From a virus: DNA of 20,934 bases. This document shows positions 1 through 7,769 of this stretch, piece after piece. Location of the stretch: IMG/VR virus record IMGVR_UViG_3300032291_001756, positions 1 to 20,934 of that record. One strand, given 5' to 3'. How positions within the stretch are numbered: position 1 is the first letter of the stretch; the number at the start of each line of letters is the position of its first letter. The notes beneath the pieces were generated by a model. It ran no database searches, was not told the DNA's origin, and saw only the letters and a program-made list of their open reading frames with translations. The translations under genes were made by a program, and so were the position numbers.

Positions 1-1371
1 CCTGCCCTGCAGGAGCTTGCCACCTTGGTAGATGTTGCGTCTAAGAACGGTCAGCTAAACCGCTCTATCTTTTATGATAGCATCGGTGCTGAGGATGTGG
101 GTCGTGCTCGTAACCTTTCGGATCGCTTCTCGGCTATCTCTGGAGCCATGTTCCACCAAGTGGAACGGGCCAACCGGCAGGTGGCGCTCGTGGCTGCCTA
201 TAACCTCGAACTCGCACGTCTTCGCAACAAGCCAAGAGATTCAGAGCGCGGACTGAGCGAGGCTGAGCAACGCACCCGTGCCGCGGAGCGTGCTGTATAC
301 CAAGCGACGGAAACCGGTGGTGGCGCTACTCTTGCCGCTGCGCCGCGCTTTGCGCAGAAGGGCATTGGGCGTGTAGCCCTCATGTACAAAAACTTCGGTC
401 TGTCTCTGTTCTACATGCAGATGAAGTTGCTAAAGCAGTTGACCGTAGGCAGTAATGATCCTGACTTTACGCCAGAAGATCGTCGGGTAGCTTTTAGGCA
501 GCTTGTCGGTCTGCAGCTGTCGTCCTTTGCCTTTGCAGGGGTATCGGGTGTTCCGCTCTATGGGCTTGTGTCCACTATAGCAGATGCGTTCCTCGGTGAG
601 GACGAAGAAGACGCGGACTCGCTGACTCGCAAGTATCTCGGTGAGGGGCTCTACAAAGGCTTCCTAACAGAGATATCAGGGCTCGACATCTCGTCTCGTA
701 TCGGCCTGACTGGACTTTTGATCCGCGAGAACCGCTATAACACCGACCCCTCTGCGGAAGAGACCCTTGTAGCTAACCTTGGTGGCCCCGCATGGTCTAC
801 CGTAACGCAGGCTGGTCGTGGCGTATCTGAGTTCTATTCGGCCATGACTGGTGGTGAAGGTGATATGGTACGAGGCATTGAGAACATGGTGCCTGCCGCA
901 TTCCGTAACTTCATTAAGGCCGGTCGTTATGTCTATGACGGCGGCGATATTGAGACACGTCGTAAGGACATCATTACTGGTGATCTGGGTTCTAGCGACC
1001 TGCTCGGGCAGGCTCTTGGTTTCGCACCAACCAAAGCCACGTTGGCGCAAGACCTGAACCAGCTAACGGTGAGGATCAGCAACGCTGTCGTTGAGAAGCG
1101 CTCACGGCTGTCAAAGCTATACTACATCGCTATGCGTGTTGGGGATATGGAAGGCGCCAAAGAGGCGCTGGAAGACATACGCGCCTTTAACAAAGATGTT
1201 GCGCAGCGTTTTCCAGAGGCCGTCATCGACAACGAGTTCATTAAAGACTCGCTTAAGAGCCACGAGCGTACGTCGAAGGAGATGTCTAGCGGCGTAACGC
1301 TTAACCCTGTTGTGCGTGAGGAGCTCGAAGTCCTGAAGTCGATGTACAATAAGGGCCTGCAGCTGTTCTAA
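1..1371 (+). CDS. C-terminal part of a large phage virion-associated protein (5' end outside window)
   Basis: The frame is open from the first base, so the start lies outside the window; the TTG at 25 is only the first possible start inside it and is not supported. The 456 visible residues contain no enzyme motif I recognise. There is a long charged helical stretch, then an Arg/Phe-rich segment around a Y-K-N-F-G motif, a hydrophobic stretch (about residues 165-200) with Gly and Ala that could insert in a membrane, and a polar helical tail ending in LQLF. This style matches the C-termini of the very large polyvalent or PLxRFG-type internal virion proteins of tailed phages, which often carry lytic or DNA-ejection functions upstream. 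That assignment is inference from composition and context. It is the only plus-strand gene and converges on the replication array, as expected for the end of a structural module. Confidence 0.7.
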   Translation, partial: PALQELATLVDVASKNGQLNRSIFYDSIGAEDVGRARNLSDRFSAISGAMFHQVERANRQVALVAAYNLELARLRNKPRDSERGLSEAEQRTRAAERAVYQATETGGGATLAAAPRFAQKGIGRVALMYKNFGLSLFYMQMKLLKQLTVGSNDPDFTPEDRRVAFRQLVGLQLSSFAFAGVSGVPLYGLVSTIADAFLGEDEEDADSLTRKYLGEGLYKGFLTEISGLDISSRIGLTGLLIRENRYNTDPSAEETLVANLGGPAWSTVTQAGRGVSEFYSAMTGGEGDMVRGIENMVPAAFRNFIKAGRYVYDGGDIETRRKDIITGDLGSSDLLGQALGFAPTKATLAQDLNQLTVRISNAVVEKRSRLSKLYYIAMRVGDMEGAKEALEDIRAFNKDVAQRFPEAVIDNEFIKDSLKSHERTSKEMSSGVTLNPVVREELEVLKSMYNKGLQLF

Positions 1372-1372
1372 G

Positions 1373-1399
1373 AAAAAAGCCCCGGCGCGAAGCCGGGGC
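1373..1399 (-). terminator. Intrinsic terminator closing the minus-strand array
   Basis: A perfect 8-bp GC-rich stem (GCCCCGGC at 1379-1386, GCCGGGGC at 1392-1399) has a 5-nt GCGAA loop. Read on the minus strand it is followed directly by six T residues (1378-1373), the classic rho-independent layout. Read on the plus strand the stem comes just after the stop of the virion gene but has no T-tract. It therefore fits best as the end of leftward transcription, with possible weak action on the convergent plus-strand transcript. Confidence 0.85.
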
Positions 1400-1457
1400 A
1401 AGTCAGAGAACAACAGAAGACTAGCTGGCGGCAAGCCTGCGCGTCGCGCGCACAATA

Positions 1458-1676
1458 TCATGCGGTTCTCCATACACGCAACCCTAAATACGGGGTCTCG
1501 ATTCTCTGCCTGCATGTTAGGGAGATTCCTAACCTTTTTCCCACGCCCTGAACCTGCCTAACGCAGAGATCGGTGTTGACGCAGGGGACAAAGAACGAGC
1601 CACCAACGTGCAGTTCATCCCACGGCACGATGATGCGAACCCCGTCTGGGTCTAAATCATTTATTCTCTTCGCCAT
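1458..1676 (-). CDS. Small conserved phage protein, unknown function (72 aa)
   Basis: This is the last gene of the leftward array. The ATG at 1676 lies inside the end of the primase-helicase gene, 20 bases overlapping it, with a weak GGACGAG upstream; a TTG at 1694 would add 6 residues but is less likely. The protein starts MAKRINDLDPDG and continues with I-I-V-P-W-D-E-L-H-V-G-G-S-F-F-V-P-C, then a basic segment, and ends G-L-R-V-W-R-T. The mix of a short strand, a V-P-W motif and a basic C-terminus looks like a compact folded nucleic-acid-associated protein, and I recall similar short proteins in replication modules of marine phages, without a known function. An 18-bp dyad (1516-1533) lies within the coding region. 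Confidence 0.75.
   Translation of the reverse strand: MAKRINDLDPDGVRIIVPWDELHVGGSFFVPCVNTDLCVRQVQGVGKRLGISLTCRQRIETPYLGLRVWRTA
1516..1533. repeat. Dispersed 18-bp dyad, copy A (GTTAGG-N6-CCTAAC)
   Basis: Exact match to GTTAGG, spacer GAGATT, CCTAAC, located inside the 72-aa gene. On the plus strand it is followed by CTTTTT, so it could also serve as a weak terminator for transcription coming from the virion gene. It is one of five sites in the window with identical spacing. Confidence 0.75.
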
Positions 1677-4515
1677 CTGGCTCGTCCAGAACAATCGGTA
1701 TCTCGATGGTGTCCACGACGTTCATACGCATCTTGGTGCCCTTGGTCAGTCTGATCTTAGACTTCTTGACGCTGTACTTGGCCTTGAGCTCTGCAAGAAC
1801 CGAGTTGTAGTTGACCTGCTGATCGGCCAGCCAAGCCTTGAACGGGGTCGGTAATAGGAACAGCACGTTTAGGTCGGTCTCGTATCGGCCGATGATGTCG
1901 GCGGTCTTTGGCTGCTGGTCTGGCACTACAAGGTCATCAATCCCATTCCCGTTCTTCTTGCTGCGTCCGTCTATGGTGGACTTAATCTGTAGGATGCGGC
2001 CCAAATTCTCGTAGGTGTAGGCAGTCACCAAGTCCATCGGGTCGAGCGACATGTCGGAGCTGGTTGTCTTGTTGGCTTTGAGGATGTTCTTGATGATGTA
2101 GTCCCGCAGCACAGGGATGTCGTAGTCCAGCAGCCCTAGGTGCTTACAAATCACGGCAGCCGCTAACGAGGTGGCCACGGCGGCTGACCAGAAGCGGTTC
2201 TCTGGGCCGAGGTCTGCGGCCACGTCGATCTTGCGCTGTAGCGTCTCCAGAAGCAGTTTTGTCTCGGTTAGGTTGGCCATGACGTACTGGACAAATAGGG
2301 TGCCTGCATGGCCGTAGTTGGTCTGGATGTTGGTGCTAAACGCGTCGGTCTGCTTCTTGTCGGCCTTCTCGTTAAACAGCTTGCTTGTCTCAATCTCCAA
2401 CACCCTCTGGGCCTCTGCCTTTGGCATCGCCTTTGCCATAGCCACCTTGTCGATCAGGCTGCAGTTCGCTGATGAGATGAACAGCAGGTTCCAAGGGTCG
2501 CCACGATAGCGCTCGGTGTTGCCTGTGGAAGCAAGCCGGTTGCGCTGCTGACCCCCCGTAATCTGGTAGATCATGTCCGAAGCATCTTGCGGTTTGATGT
2601 TGGTAATCTCGTCCATACACACAGGCAGGCTGTGCATGACATCGGCTCTGTTCATACGGGAGTTATGGGTGTCGCGCTCTTGGAGCAGCAGCTTACGCGG
2701 GTCGCCCCATACCGAGAGCGCTGCGTATTGGGCATGCGTCTTACCAAATCCGGAGTCCTTAGACCAGATATGCAGTAGGGCCGCATTGATCGGCAGAAAC
2801 TTCATCAGCACCGAGCCGAAACCGACGCAGGTGATGAACTGGTGGAGCTCAAAGCCGGGACGGTTGTAGAAGTTCACGGCATCGCGCCACCCGTCGAGCG
2901 TGCCTGCGGGCTCAAAGAACTCCAGCATGCCCCGCGTTGCGGCCGAGGGTGCGTTAAACTCTACGCGGTCTTCATAGATGACCTTGTCCCCTAGGACGAA
3001 GCCCTTGAAGTCTGGGAGCCAGCCGAACTGGCGGTGTGCATCATCTGCCTGCGTTGTAATCTGCAGGTTTTTAACCATAGATTGTGTAAAGCTCATGATC
3101 GCATCCACTTCCTTGTTGATAGCTATGACGCCGTTTGTGGCGAGGACTTTGCGAAATTCTTCCTTGGACGTAACGACGTAGAGAGGCACCACAAAAGACC
3201 TTACCCCGTCCCTAGGCAGATGGTGCCGCATCTCGACAATTTCACCCTGCTCTGGATCGTTTAGGCGGCGCACTACATACAGGTCGTGATGCCATATAAT
3301 CCGCTCGCTCACTTCACCATCATCGTCAATCACACGGATGAACACGCCGCCGTTCTTACCGCGGAAATATGGGTTCGGGTATTCTGGGATTTCGTAGACC
3401 CTAGGCGGCTCGTTGGGTTTCTCTGGGTTGTCGACAACGATGGTGTTGTCCTCTGGTGATGCTTCCGTGAACTGCTGACCAAGAACGATTGGTGACTTGA
3501 TCTTGTTCCAGTGTGGGCACCCTTGGCAGCCGCCCGGATTGTACTCCTCGAAGCGCGCGCAGAGATACGGCCCCTTGATGAGGTCGGCCTTTTGCATAGC
3601 GGTATCTTCGTCGTAGTCGGGATGCCCCATAGAAACAGCGCGCACAGCCTTTGGCATATCGGTGCAGTGCTTTGCGATAGATAGGGCTGCGCGCCACATA
3701 GGCTCTGGTAGTTCCGCCCTGTTCTCGATGCAGTGAGCCAGCTGGGCACATCCCTTGCCGGCTACAGTCTTCTGCATGATGCTCTTGAACGATGCTTCTC
3801 GCTTACCGATCAGGGCGTCCATCATGGCACTGTTTGTAACAGCTGGAGAATATCGCCTAGCGGGCATGCTAGTCGGCAGACTACCGGCCACGGACTCGAG
3901 CAGCGCTGCGAAGGCAAAGAACTCCACTGGGGCCGGCTCGGTCATGCCGAAGAAGGTAACGGGCTTACGATCACCGCCCTTATGGTTATGCGTACCCGGC
4001 ACCCGTAGAACGCGGGCAGCGTCGGCGGTCACTGTCTCGTCGGCCTTGAACCCTTGGGCCTTGGCGAGCGCCTTGAGCTTTTCAGCCACAGGGAGCCACG
4101 CCATGAAGTCCACAGGCGCAGTAAGCGGCCAGTAGACGTGCACACCATAGCCGGAGCTGACTAGGAATGGGCGAGGCAGCCCGTTGGCTTTGACGAAGGT
4201 CTTTAGCGCCACTATGGCAGCGTATTGGTCGGGAAACTCTTTTGGCTTTCCGGTCTTGAGGTTAACTCCGCAGTCCAAGTCCATGAAGAACGCCCGCATC
4301 TGCTTGACGTTATCGGCCTCGCGGGAGCCAGCTTCTTCAAATGTACCGAGGGCGAAGTAAGCATCCAAGCCGTTTTCGTCAAAGTTCATAGCAGCGTGCT
4401 CTAGCTGCTCTATAGTGTCGTAGAACTTTTGGATGCGTCTGTTCTCGTTAATAGCGAGAACGCAGTAGGAGCCTGCAGTCCCAAGAACGGACTGCAAAAA
4501 TGTCATTGTATCCAT
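1657..4515 (-). CDS. Phage primase-helicase (PrimPol-like N-terminus, P-loop helicase C-terminus)
   Basis: A two-part replication protein of 952 residues from the ATG at 4515; the longer frame from a TTG at 4581 only translates a stem-loop and is rejected. The N-terminus resembles archaeo-eukaryotic primases: FFMDLD (acidic pair at 79 and 81), SSGYGVHVYW (about 121-130, with the His expected in the active site) and RVLRVPGTHN (about 168-177). A probable zinc site follows, with Cys319, Cys330 and Cys333. The C-terminal half has a Walker A motif, SKDSGFGKTH (585-594), and a Walker B-like CMDEI (Asp635, Glu636), as in DUF927/VirE-type phage helicases. Such fusions prime and unwind at phage forks. 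It lies directly downstream of the ssDNA-binding protein gene, with a strong stem-loop in its leader, and overlaps the next small gene. Confidence 0.88.
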   Translation of the reverse strand: MDTMTFLQSVLGTAGSYCVLAINENRRIQKFYDTIEQLEHAAMNFDENGLDAYFALGTFEEAGSREADNVKQMRAFFMDLDCGVNLKTGKPKEFPDQYAAIVALKTFVKANGLPRPFLVSSGYGVHVYWPLTAPVDFMAWLPVAEKLKALAKAQGFKADETVTADAARVLRVPGTHNHKGGDRKPVTFFGMTEPAPVEFFAFAALLESVAGSLPTSMPARRYSPAVTNSAMMDALIGKREASFKSIMQKTVAGKGCAQLAHCIENRAELPEPMWRAALSIAKHCTDMPKAVRAVSMGHPDYDEDTAMQKADLIKGPYLCARFEEYNPGGCQGCPHWNKIKSPIVLGQQFTEASPEDNTIVVDNPEKPNEPPRVYEIPEYPNPYFRGKNGGVFIRVIDDDGEVSERIIWHHDLYVVRRLNDPEQGEIVEMRHHLPRDGVRSFVVPLYVVTSKEEFRKVLATNGVIAINKEVDAIMSFTQSMVKNLQITTQADDAHRQFGWLPDFKGFVLGDKVIYEDRVEFNAPSAATRGMLEFFEPAGTLDGWRDAVNFYNRPGFELHQFITCVGFGSVLMKFLPINAALLHIWSKDSGFGKTHAQYAALSVWGDPRKLLLQERDTHNSRMNRADVMHSLPVCMDEITNIKPQDASDMIYQITGGQQRNRLASTGNTERYRGDPWNLLFISSANCSLIDKVAMAKAMPKAEAQRVLEIETSKLFNEKADKKQTDAFSTNIQTNYGHAGTLFVQYVMANLTETKLLLETLQRKIDVAADLGPENRFWSAAVATSLAAAVICKHLGLLDYDIPVLRDYIIKNILKANKTTSSDMSLDPMDLVTAYTYENLGRILQIKSTIDGRSKKNGNGIDDLVVPDQQPKTADIIGRYETDLNVLFLLPTPFKAWLADQQVNYNSVLAELKAKYSVKKSKIRLTKGTKMRMNVVDTIEIPIVLDEPDGEENK

Positions 4516-4538
4516 TGCCGCCACTCTATCTGTTGAAA

Positions 4539-4580
4539 TGCCGCGACGAGGTGAGGTTATTTTTATCCCTCGTCGCGGCA
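4539..4580. other. 13-bp perfect stem-loop in the leader of the primase-helicase gene
   Basis: TGCCGCGACGAGG (4539-4551) pairs fully with CCTCGTCGCGGCA (4568-4580), leaving a 16-nt A/T-rich loop. It fills the 78-base gap between the ssDNA-binding protein stop (4594) and the primase-helicase ATG (4515). On the minus strand only TTTC follows, so it is a poor intrinsic terminator. It may be an RNA processing site, a binding site for translational control, or a DNA cruciform near the origin; none of these is shown. Confidence 0.8.
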
Positions 4581-4593
4581 AGCCCGTTAAGGA

Positions 4594-5499
4594 TTACTCG
4601 TCGTCCCACTGCGAGACAAGAGCCGAGATGTCGGCCTTGGGCCCCTCGGCAGGCTTAGCGGTCTTTTTAGTTTCAACTTTCTTCGGTTCTACGACCTCGT
4701 CTTCGTTGTCGACGATGATCTTTTCCTTGGCCGGATTGTAGTTCTTGGTTCCGGCCTCAGAGTCCTTCTTCTTAGCACCATCGGTCTGCGCAACGGTCAT
4801 AGTGACGGCCTTGATAGCATCTTCGCTGTCTTTGGCTACCACTGCAACTTGTAGTTCTTCCTCGGTCAAAGGACGCACGGGTTTGAAGTGCAGCTTCGGG
4901 GTCTCCGAATTTTCATCCATAACCATCTGGGTCATCACTGCGATGATCGGCGTGTCGTGCGCATCGAGGAACTTGGCATATGCCTGCATAGGCATCTTGC
5001 CGTTCTTGCCGTCACCGAACAGTGACGTGGCCGGCAGCTGCATCTGATACACTTCATCAGGCTTGCCCTCTAGCGTGATTGCCAGACGCTGATTGAAGCG
5101 GCAGGCGCGGCTATCGCCTTGACCCGAACCTTTGACGTTCATTGGGCAGTCAGCGCAACGCACGGCTTTCTTCTGATCCGCGGGAACTTCTGCTGCTGGC
5201 GCACGTGTATCGGCTGACCAGCAGGTCGGTGCCGCAGTGTTGTTCGGATCGTAGGTGCCTTCGTAGTAGGTGCGCGAGATCGGTGCAGCGTTAACCACCA
5301 CGACGTTCAGGTGGTCTTCCTTGGACACGGAAACCTGCTCACCATCGACGAAAAGGCGGAACCGGCCGCCCTTGATCGAGATACGCTTACCAGCGGAACC
5401 GGGCCCACCAGCAAGCATTTTGTTCATATCGCGCAGCGACTTGAATAGGTCGCTGTTTACCAGCGGGTTGCCTTTGCCAAAAAGTGTCATTTCACTCAT
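4594..5499 (-). CDS. Probable phage single-stranded DNA-binding protein
   Basis: 301 residues, starting at an ATG after GGAGAACAAC. The N-terminal two thirds are rich in short strands. Four cysteines (Cys93 in a P-T-C-W-S motif, Cys115 and Cys118 in C-A-D-C-P, Cys133 in R-A-C-R-F) could bind zinc. The C-terminal third is a disordered Lys/Glu-rich linker ending in an acidic tail, S-Q-W-D-D-E, the hallmark of ssDNA-binding proteins that recruit partners through their last residues. The gene sits between a small HTH gene and the primase-helicase, the usual place for such a protein. I know related proteins mainly as hypothetical or ssDNA-binding proteins of phage replication modules. Certainty on function is moderate; reality of the gene is high. 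Confidence 0.75.
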   Translation of the reverse strand: MSEMTLFGKGNPLVNSDLFKSLRDMNKMLAGGPGSAGKRISIKGGRFRLFVDGEQVSVSKEDHLNVVVVNAAPISRTYYEGTYDPNNTAAPTCWSADTRAPAAEVPADQKKAVRCADCPMNVKGSGQGDSRACRFNQRLAITLEGKPDEVYQMQLPATSLFGDGKNGKMPMQAYAKFLDAHDTPIIAVMTQMVMDENSETPKLHFKPVRPLTEEELQVAVVAKDSEDAIKAVTMTVAQTDGAKKKDSEAGTKNYNPAKEKIIVDNEDEVVEPKKVETKKTAKPAEGPKADISALVSQWDDE

Positions 5500-5509
5500 G
5501 TTGTTCTCC

Positions 5510-5740
5510 TTAGTTATCGGTTTCGTTGTCGAAGTCCATTTCCAACTGCGCCGATTTCTTCGGCGCGTTGACTAGTGCATCTGCCAGCTTAGGCAGGTCG
5601 AACCTGTAGGTGTTACCCACCTTCAGATATGTGTCTCTCGGTACCGTGCCGTTGCGAAGCCATGTACGCACGGTAGCTACCGATACGACAAAATGCTCCG
5701 CGACGCCTTCAATAGTAACAAAGGGTTTGTCGGTCATCAT
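5510..5740 (-). CDS. Small helix-turn-helix DNA-binding protein (excisionase/MerR-like)
   Basis: 76 residues. Residues 8-45 read as a winged helix of the HTH_17 type: T-I-E-G-V-A-E-H-F, then S-V-A-T-V-R-T-W-L-R-N-G as the recognition part, then a wing with Y-L-K-V-G-N-T-Y-R-F. This fold occurs in excisionases, terminase small subunits and phage regulators. The C-terminus is acidic. The ATG overlaps the stop of the upstream gene as ATGA, and AGGAAG lies upstream. A second ATG follows at once and is equally possible. In this setting it could be a local regulator or an origin-binding protein; no integrase is visible here, so an excisionase role is not supported. Confidence 0.75.
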   Translation of the reverse strand: MMTDKPFVTIEGVAEHFVVSVATVRTWLRNGTVPRDTYLKVGNTYRFDLPKLADALVNAPKKSAQLEMDFDNETDN

Positions 5741-6150
5741 TTCTTCCTCACAGTGATGACGTACTCGCTGTCGACGTTTAGGCCGGGTGGAAGTACATCG
5801 GGGTTTTCTTCGAGGAACTGCTTCATCACAGTTTGGTTGAGGCGCTTCTCGTAGAACTGTGGGACTTCGTGTTCCAAGATAAACTTGTTCATCGAGTCCC
5901 AGTCATTTGTCCAGTAGCGCGTCTTGATCGTGCGATAAAATGTTCCCGCTTGGGTGCGGACGCTGTCGATGTTCTGCGACTTGCAGTAGTCGAGCAGCTC
6001 CGACTTGATAGCGTTGATTTGCGCCTCTAGGACAGTGTCCTGCTCCTCAAACGCCGCCTTTAGTTCGGCCCGCTTATCGCGGATTTTGATGTAGGTTCTG
6101 GTCAACGCATCCGGTGTAGGGCCTACATCGCCCTCGGTTTCAGTAGTCAT
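5737..6150 (-). CDS. Coiled-coil phage replication-module protein, unknown function
   Basis: 137 residues. Residues 17-65 form a charged helix with heptad-like spacing (R-D-K-R-A-E-L-K, E-A-Q-I-N-A-I-K-S-E-L-L). Then come T-Q-A-G-T-F-Y-R-T-I-K-T-R-Y-W and a C-terminal F-L-E-E-N-P-D-V-L-P-P-G-L segment. I recall this architecture as a common hypothetical of phage replication regions, somewhat like Gam or Gp157-type helical proteins, but the match is not firm. It is the first gene behind the candidate promoter at 6180-6208 and has a good GGAG ribosome binding site. Its stop overlaps the next ATG, so translation of the two is probably coupled. Confidence 0.72.
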   Translation of the reverse strand: MTTETEGDVGPTPDALTRTYIKIRDKRAELKAAFEEQDTVLEAQINAIKSELLDYCKSQNIDSVRTQAGTFYRTIKTRYWTNDWDSMNKFILEHEVPQFYEKRLNQTVMKQFLEENPDVLPPGLNVDSEYVITVRKK

Positions 6151-6166
6151 AGTGGTTCTCCTTCAC

Positions 6167-6181
6167 TATCAAGAATTGATA
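6167..6181. promoter_or_regulatory. Operator-like 15-bp dyad at the start point of the 6180-6208 promoter
   Basis: TATCAA-GAA-TTGATA is a perfect 6-bp inverted repeat with a 3-bp centre. It covers the region from the -10 element to just past the predicted transcription start, the normal place for a repressor site. The small HTH protein encoded one gene downstream is an obvious but untested candidate binder. Confidence 0.5.
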
Positions 6182-6208
6182 TATATTACTATCTAATGCA
6201 CTAGTCAA
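6180..6208 (-). promoter_or_regulatory. Candidate sigma70 promoter for the ssDNA-binding/primase operon
   Basis: On the minus strand TTGACT (6208-6203) is followed by a 17-bp spacer and TATATA (6185-6180). The match is 5 of 6 at -35 and 4 of 6 at -10 with ideal spacing, in the most A/T-rich stretch of the array and in one of its few real gaps. The -35 box overlaps the stop codon of the SNF2 helicase gene. The predicted start is near 6173, about 23 bases before the ATG at 6150. Confidence 0.6.
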
Positions 6209-7736
6209 GTAATTCTTTGTAAAGATCGACGACCTTGGTATGCACGTCTATCTTCTCGTCGAGCATCTTGTAGACCCGACGCTCTACACCCGATCCCTGT
6301 AACTGGACAACTGTACATTTGTTTACTTGCCCCTTGCGGTGCACCCGCGCGTTAGCCTGCGCATAGGTTTCGAGTGATGATGTTGGCGCCCACCAGACGA
6401 CTGTATCAGCCGCAGTGAGTGTGACGCCGTGTGCAGCGGCCTGTGGTTGGATAACCAATACCCGTGGGTTGGGCTGCTGCTGAAACTGTTTGAATATCTC
6501 GGTTCTAGTGCCAGCGTTCACGTCGCCATTGATGACGGCGTTTGTGATGCCATCCTTGGTCAGCTGCGCGGTCAGCATGTTGATGACGTGCTTGAAAGGC
6601 ACGAAGACTAGCACCTTGTGCGAGGTTTCGGCGATGACTTCCTTGAGGACATTGTAGCGGTTGTTGATGTCGAACTGGACTGTATCACCTGACTCGGTGT
6701 AACTTGCGCCGGCCGATATTTGCAGGAGTTTGCCCATCATCACAGCGGCGTTTACTGCCGTGATCTGCTCGCCAGCGACTTCCATAACCATCTGTTTCTT
6801 TAGACGGTTGTAGTAGAGCTCCTGCTGCTTGGTCAGTTCCACATCCCGCTTAACGTAGGTCATGTCGGGCAGGTCTAGGCATTCTTCCTTGGTGAACCGT
6901 ATCGCCGGCTGCAGTGCGCGGTGCACAGTGTATTCGGAGTTTTCTTTGGGCTTCCACCGATACTGCGATAGCTTAATCATAACCATGTCTTTCCAAGCGG
7001 CGGCGACCTTGGGCACACCCATTGGGTTGACGAGTTTGGCCAAACCGTAGGCGTCCTCGGGCCCCTGCGCCGCAGGCGTACCCGTCATCATCCACAGCCA
7101 AGTATCTGGCCCTACCAGAGAGTTCAGCACCTTCCAGCGCTTGGTCTGGGCAGACTTATAATGACTAGCCTCATCAACGATAATGAGGTCGTATCCTGCC
7201 GCAGCGATGTCGTCTTTTACGATCTCCACGCCGTCGTAGTTGATGATCAGGAAGTCAGCCTTACCGGCGATGATTTTCTTGCGCTTGGCCGCTGTGCCGT
7301 AGGCGATGTCGACTGTCCGGTGCATGGCAAATGAGAACAAGTCCGCGCGCCATGCGCTGTCCATAATCGAGAGCGGACAGATAACGAGAACGCGTTTGAT
7401 GATACCCTGCTTCATCAGAAAGTCCGCGGCCCATATCGCGCTGGCTGTCTTACCCGTCCCCGCTTCGTTGAAGCAGAACGCCTTGCGGTTCATAGTCAGA
7501 AAGGCTGCCGTAGTGCGCTGGTGCGACATCGGGGTAAACTTACCCGTCCAGCTGTATCGGTTCTCGATGGGCGACGGCACGTTTATATTGAGCCCGCGAA
7601 GCGTGTGTGCCTCGTTCACACCCCAGTGTACAACAACCTCGTGCTCGTTAACTGCTTTGCTTTTTGGGATGATCGTAGTGACTTGTTTTGGATTGCGTAG
7701 CCGTAACAGCAACGCCTTATTGTCGATGATCTGCAT
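6201..7736 (-). CDS. SNF2-family DEAD/DEAH-type helicase
   Basis: 511 residues with a full superfamily 2 motif set: N-E-A-G-T-G-K-T (Walker A, about 90-97), V-I-C-P motif Ia near 108-111, V-D-E-A (motif II, 187-190), T-G-T-P (motif III, 218-221) and Q-A-N-A-R-V-H-R-K-G-Q (motif VI, 460-470). The D-E-A-S variant and the R-x-H-R-x-G-Q ending are typical of SNF2-like helicases and annealing or remodelling ATPases found in many phages near DNA polymerase. It is expected to move on duplex or branched DNA during replication and recombination rather than to be the fork helicase. The ATG at 7736 follows GGAGAACAAC. A candidate promoter for the downstream genes overlaps its stop codon. Confidence 0.93.
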   Translation of the reverse strand: MQIIDNKALLLRLRNPKQVTTIIPKSKAVNEHEVVVHWGVNEAHTLRGLNINVPSPIENRYSWTGKFTPMSHQRTTAAFLTMNRKAFCFNEAGTGKTASAIWAADFLMKQGIIKRVLVICPLSIMDSAWRADLFSFAMHRTVDIAYGTAAKRKKIIAGKADFLIINYDGVEIVKDDIAAAGYDLIIVDEASHYKSAQTKRWKVLNSLVGPDTWLWMMTGTPAAQGPEDAYGLAKLVNPMGVPKVAAAWKDMVMIKLSQYRWKPKENSEYTVHRALQPAIRFTKEECLDLPDMTYVKRDVELTKQQELYYNRLKKQMVMEVAGEQITAVNAAVMMGKLLQISAGASYTESGDTVQFDINNRYNVLKEVIAETSHKVLVFVPFKHVINMLTAQLTKDGITNAVINGDVNAGTRTEIFKQFQQQPNPRVLVIQPQAAAHGVTLTAADTVVWWAPTSSLETYAQANARVHRKGQVNKCTVVQLQGSGVERRVYKMLDEKIDVHTKVVDLYKELLD

Positions 7737-7751
7737 GTTGTTCTCCTAGAT

Positions 7752-7769
7752 GTTAGGGTTTGCCCTAAC
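7752..7769. repeat. Dispersed 18-bp dyad, copy B (GTTAGG-N6-CCTAAC)
   Basis: GTTAGG, spacer GTTTGC, CCTAAC; the stem extends to 7 bp with a 4-nt loop. It lies in the 28-base gap between the helicase start and the stop of the small basic gene and overlaps that stop codon. On the plus strand it is followed by GTTTTTT, so terminator activity for antisense transcription is possible. Confidence 0.78.

Noticed and set aside
676-1050. A 124-residue minus-strand frame within the virion gene
   Set aside because: It lies wholly antisense to a convincing coding region, has no ribosome binding site pattern and low-complexity composition typical of shadow frames.
5510-5740. Excisionase of a lysogeny module
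   Set aside because: The fold fits, but no integrase, attachment site or repressor is visible in the window.
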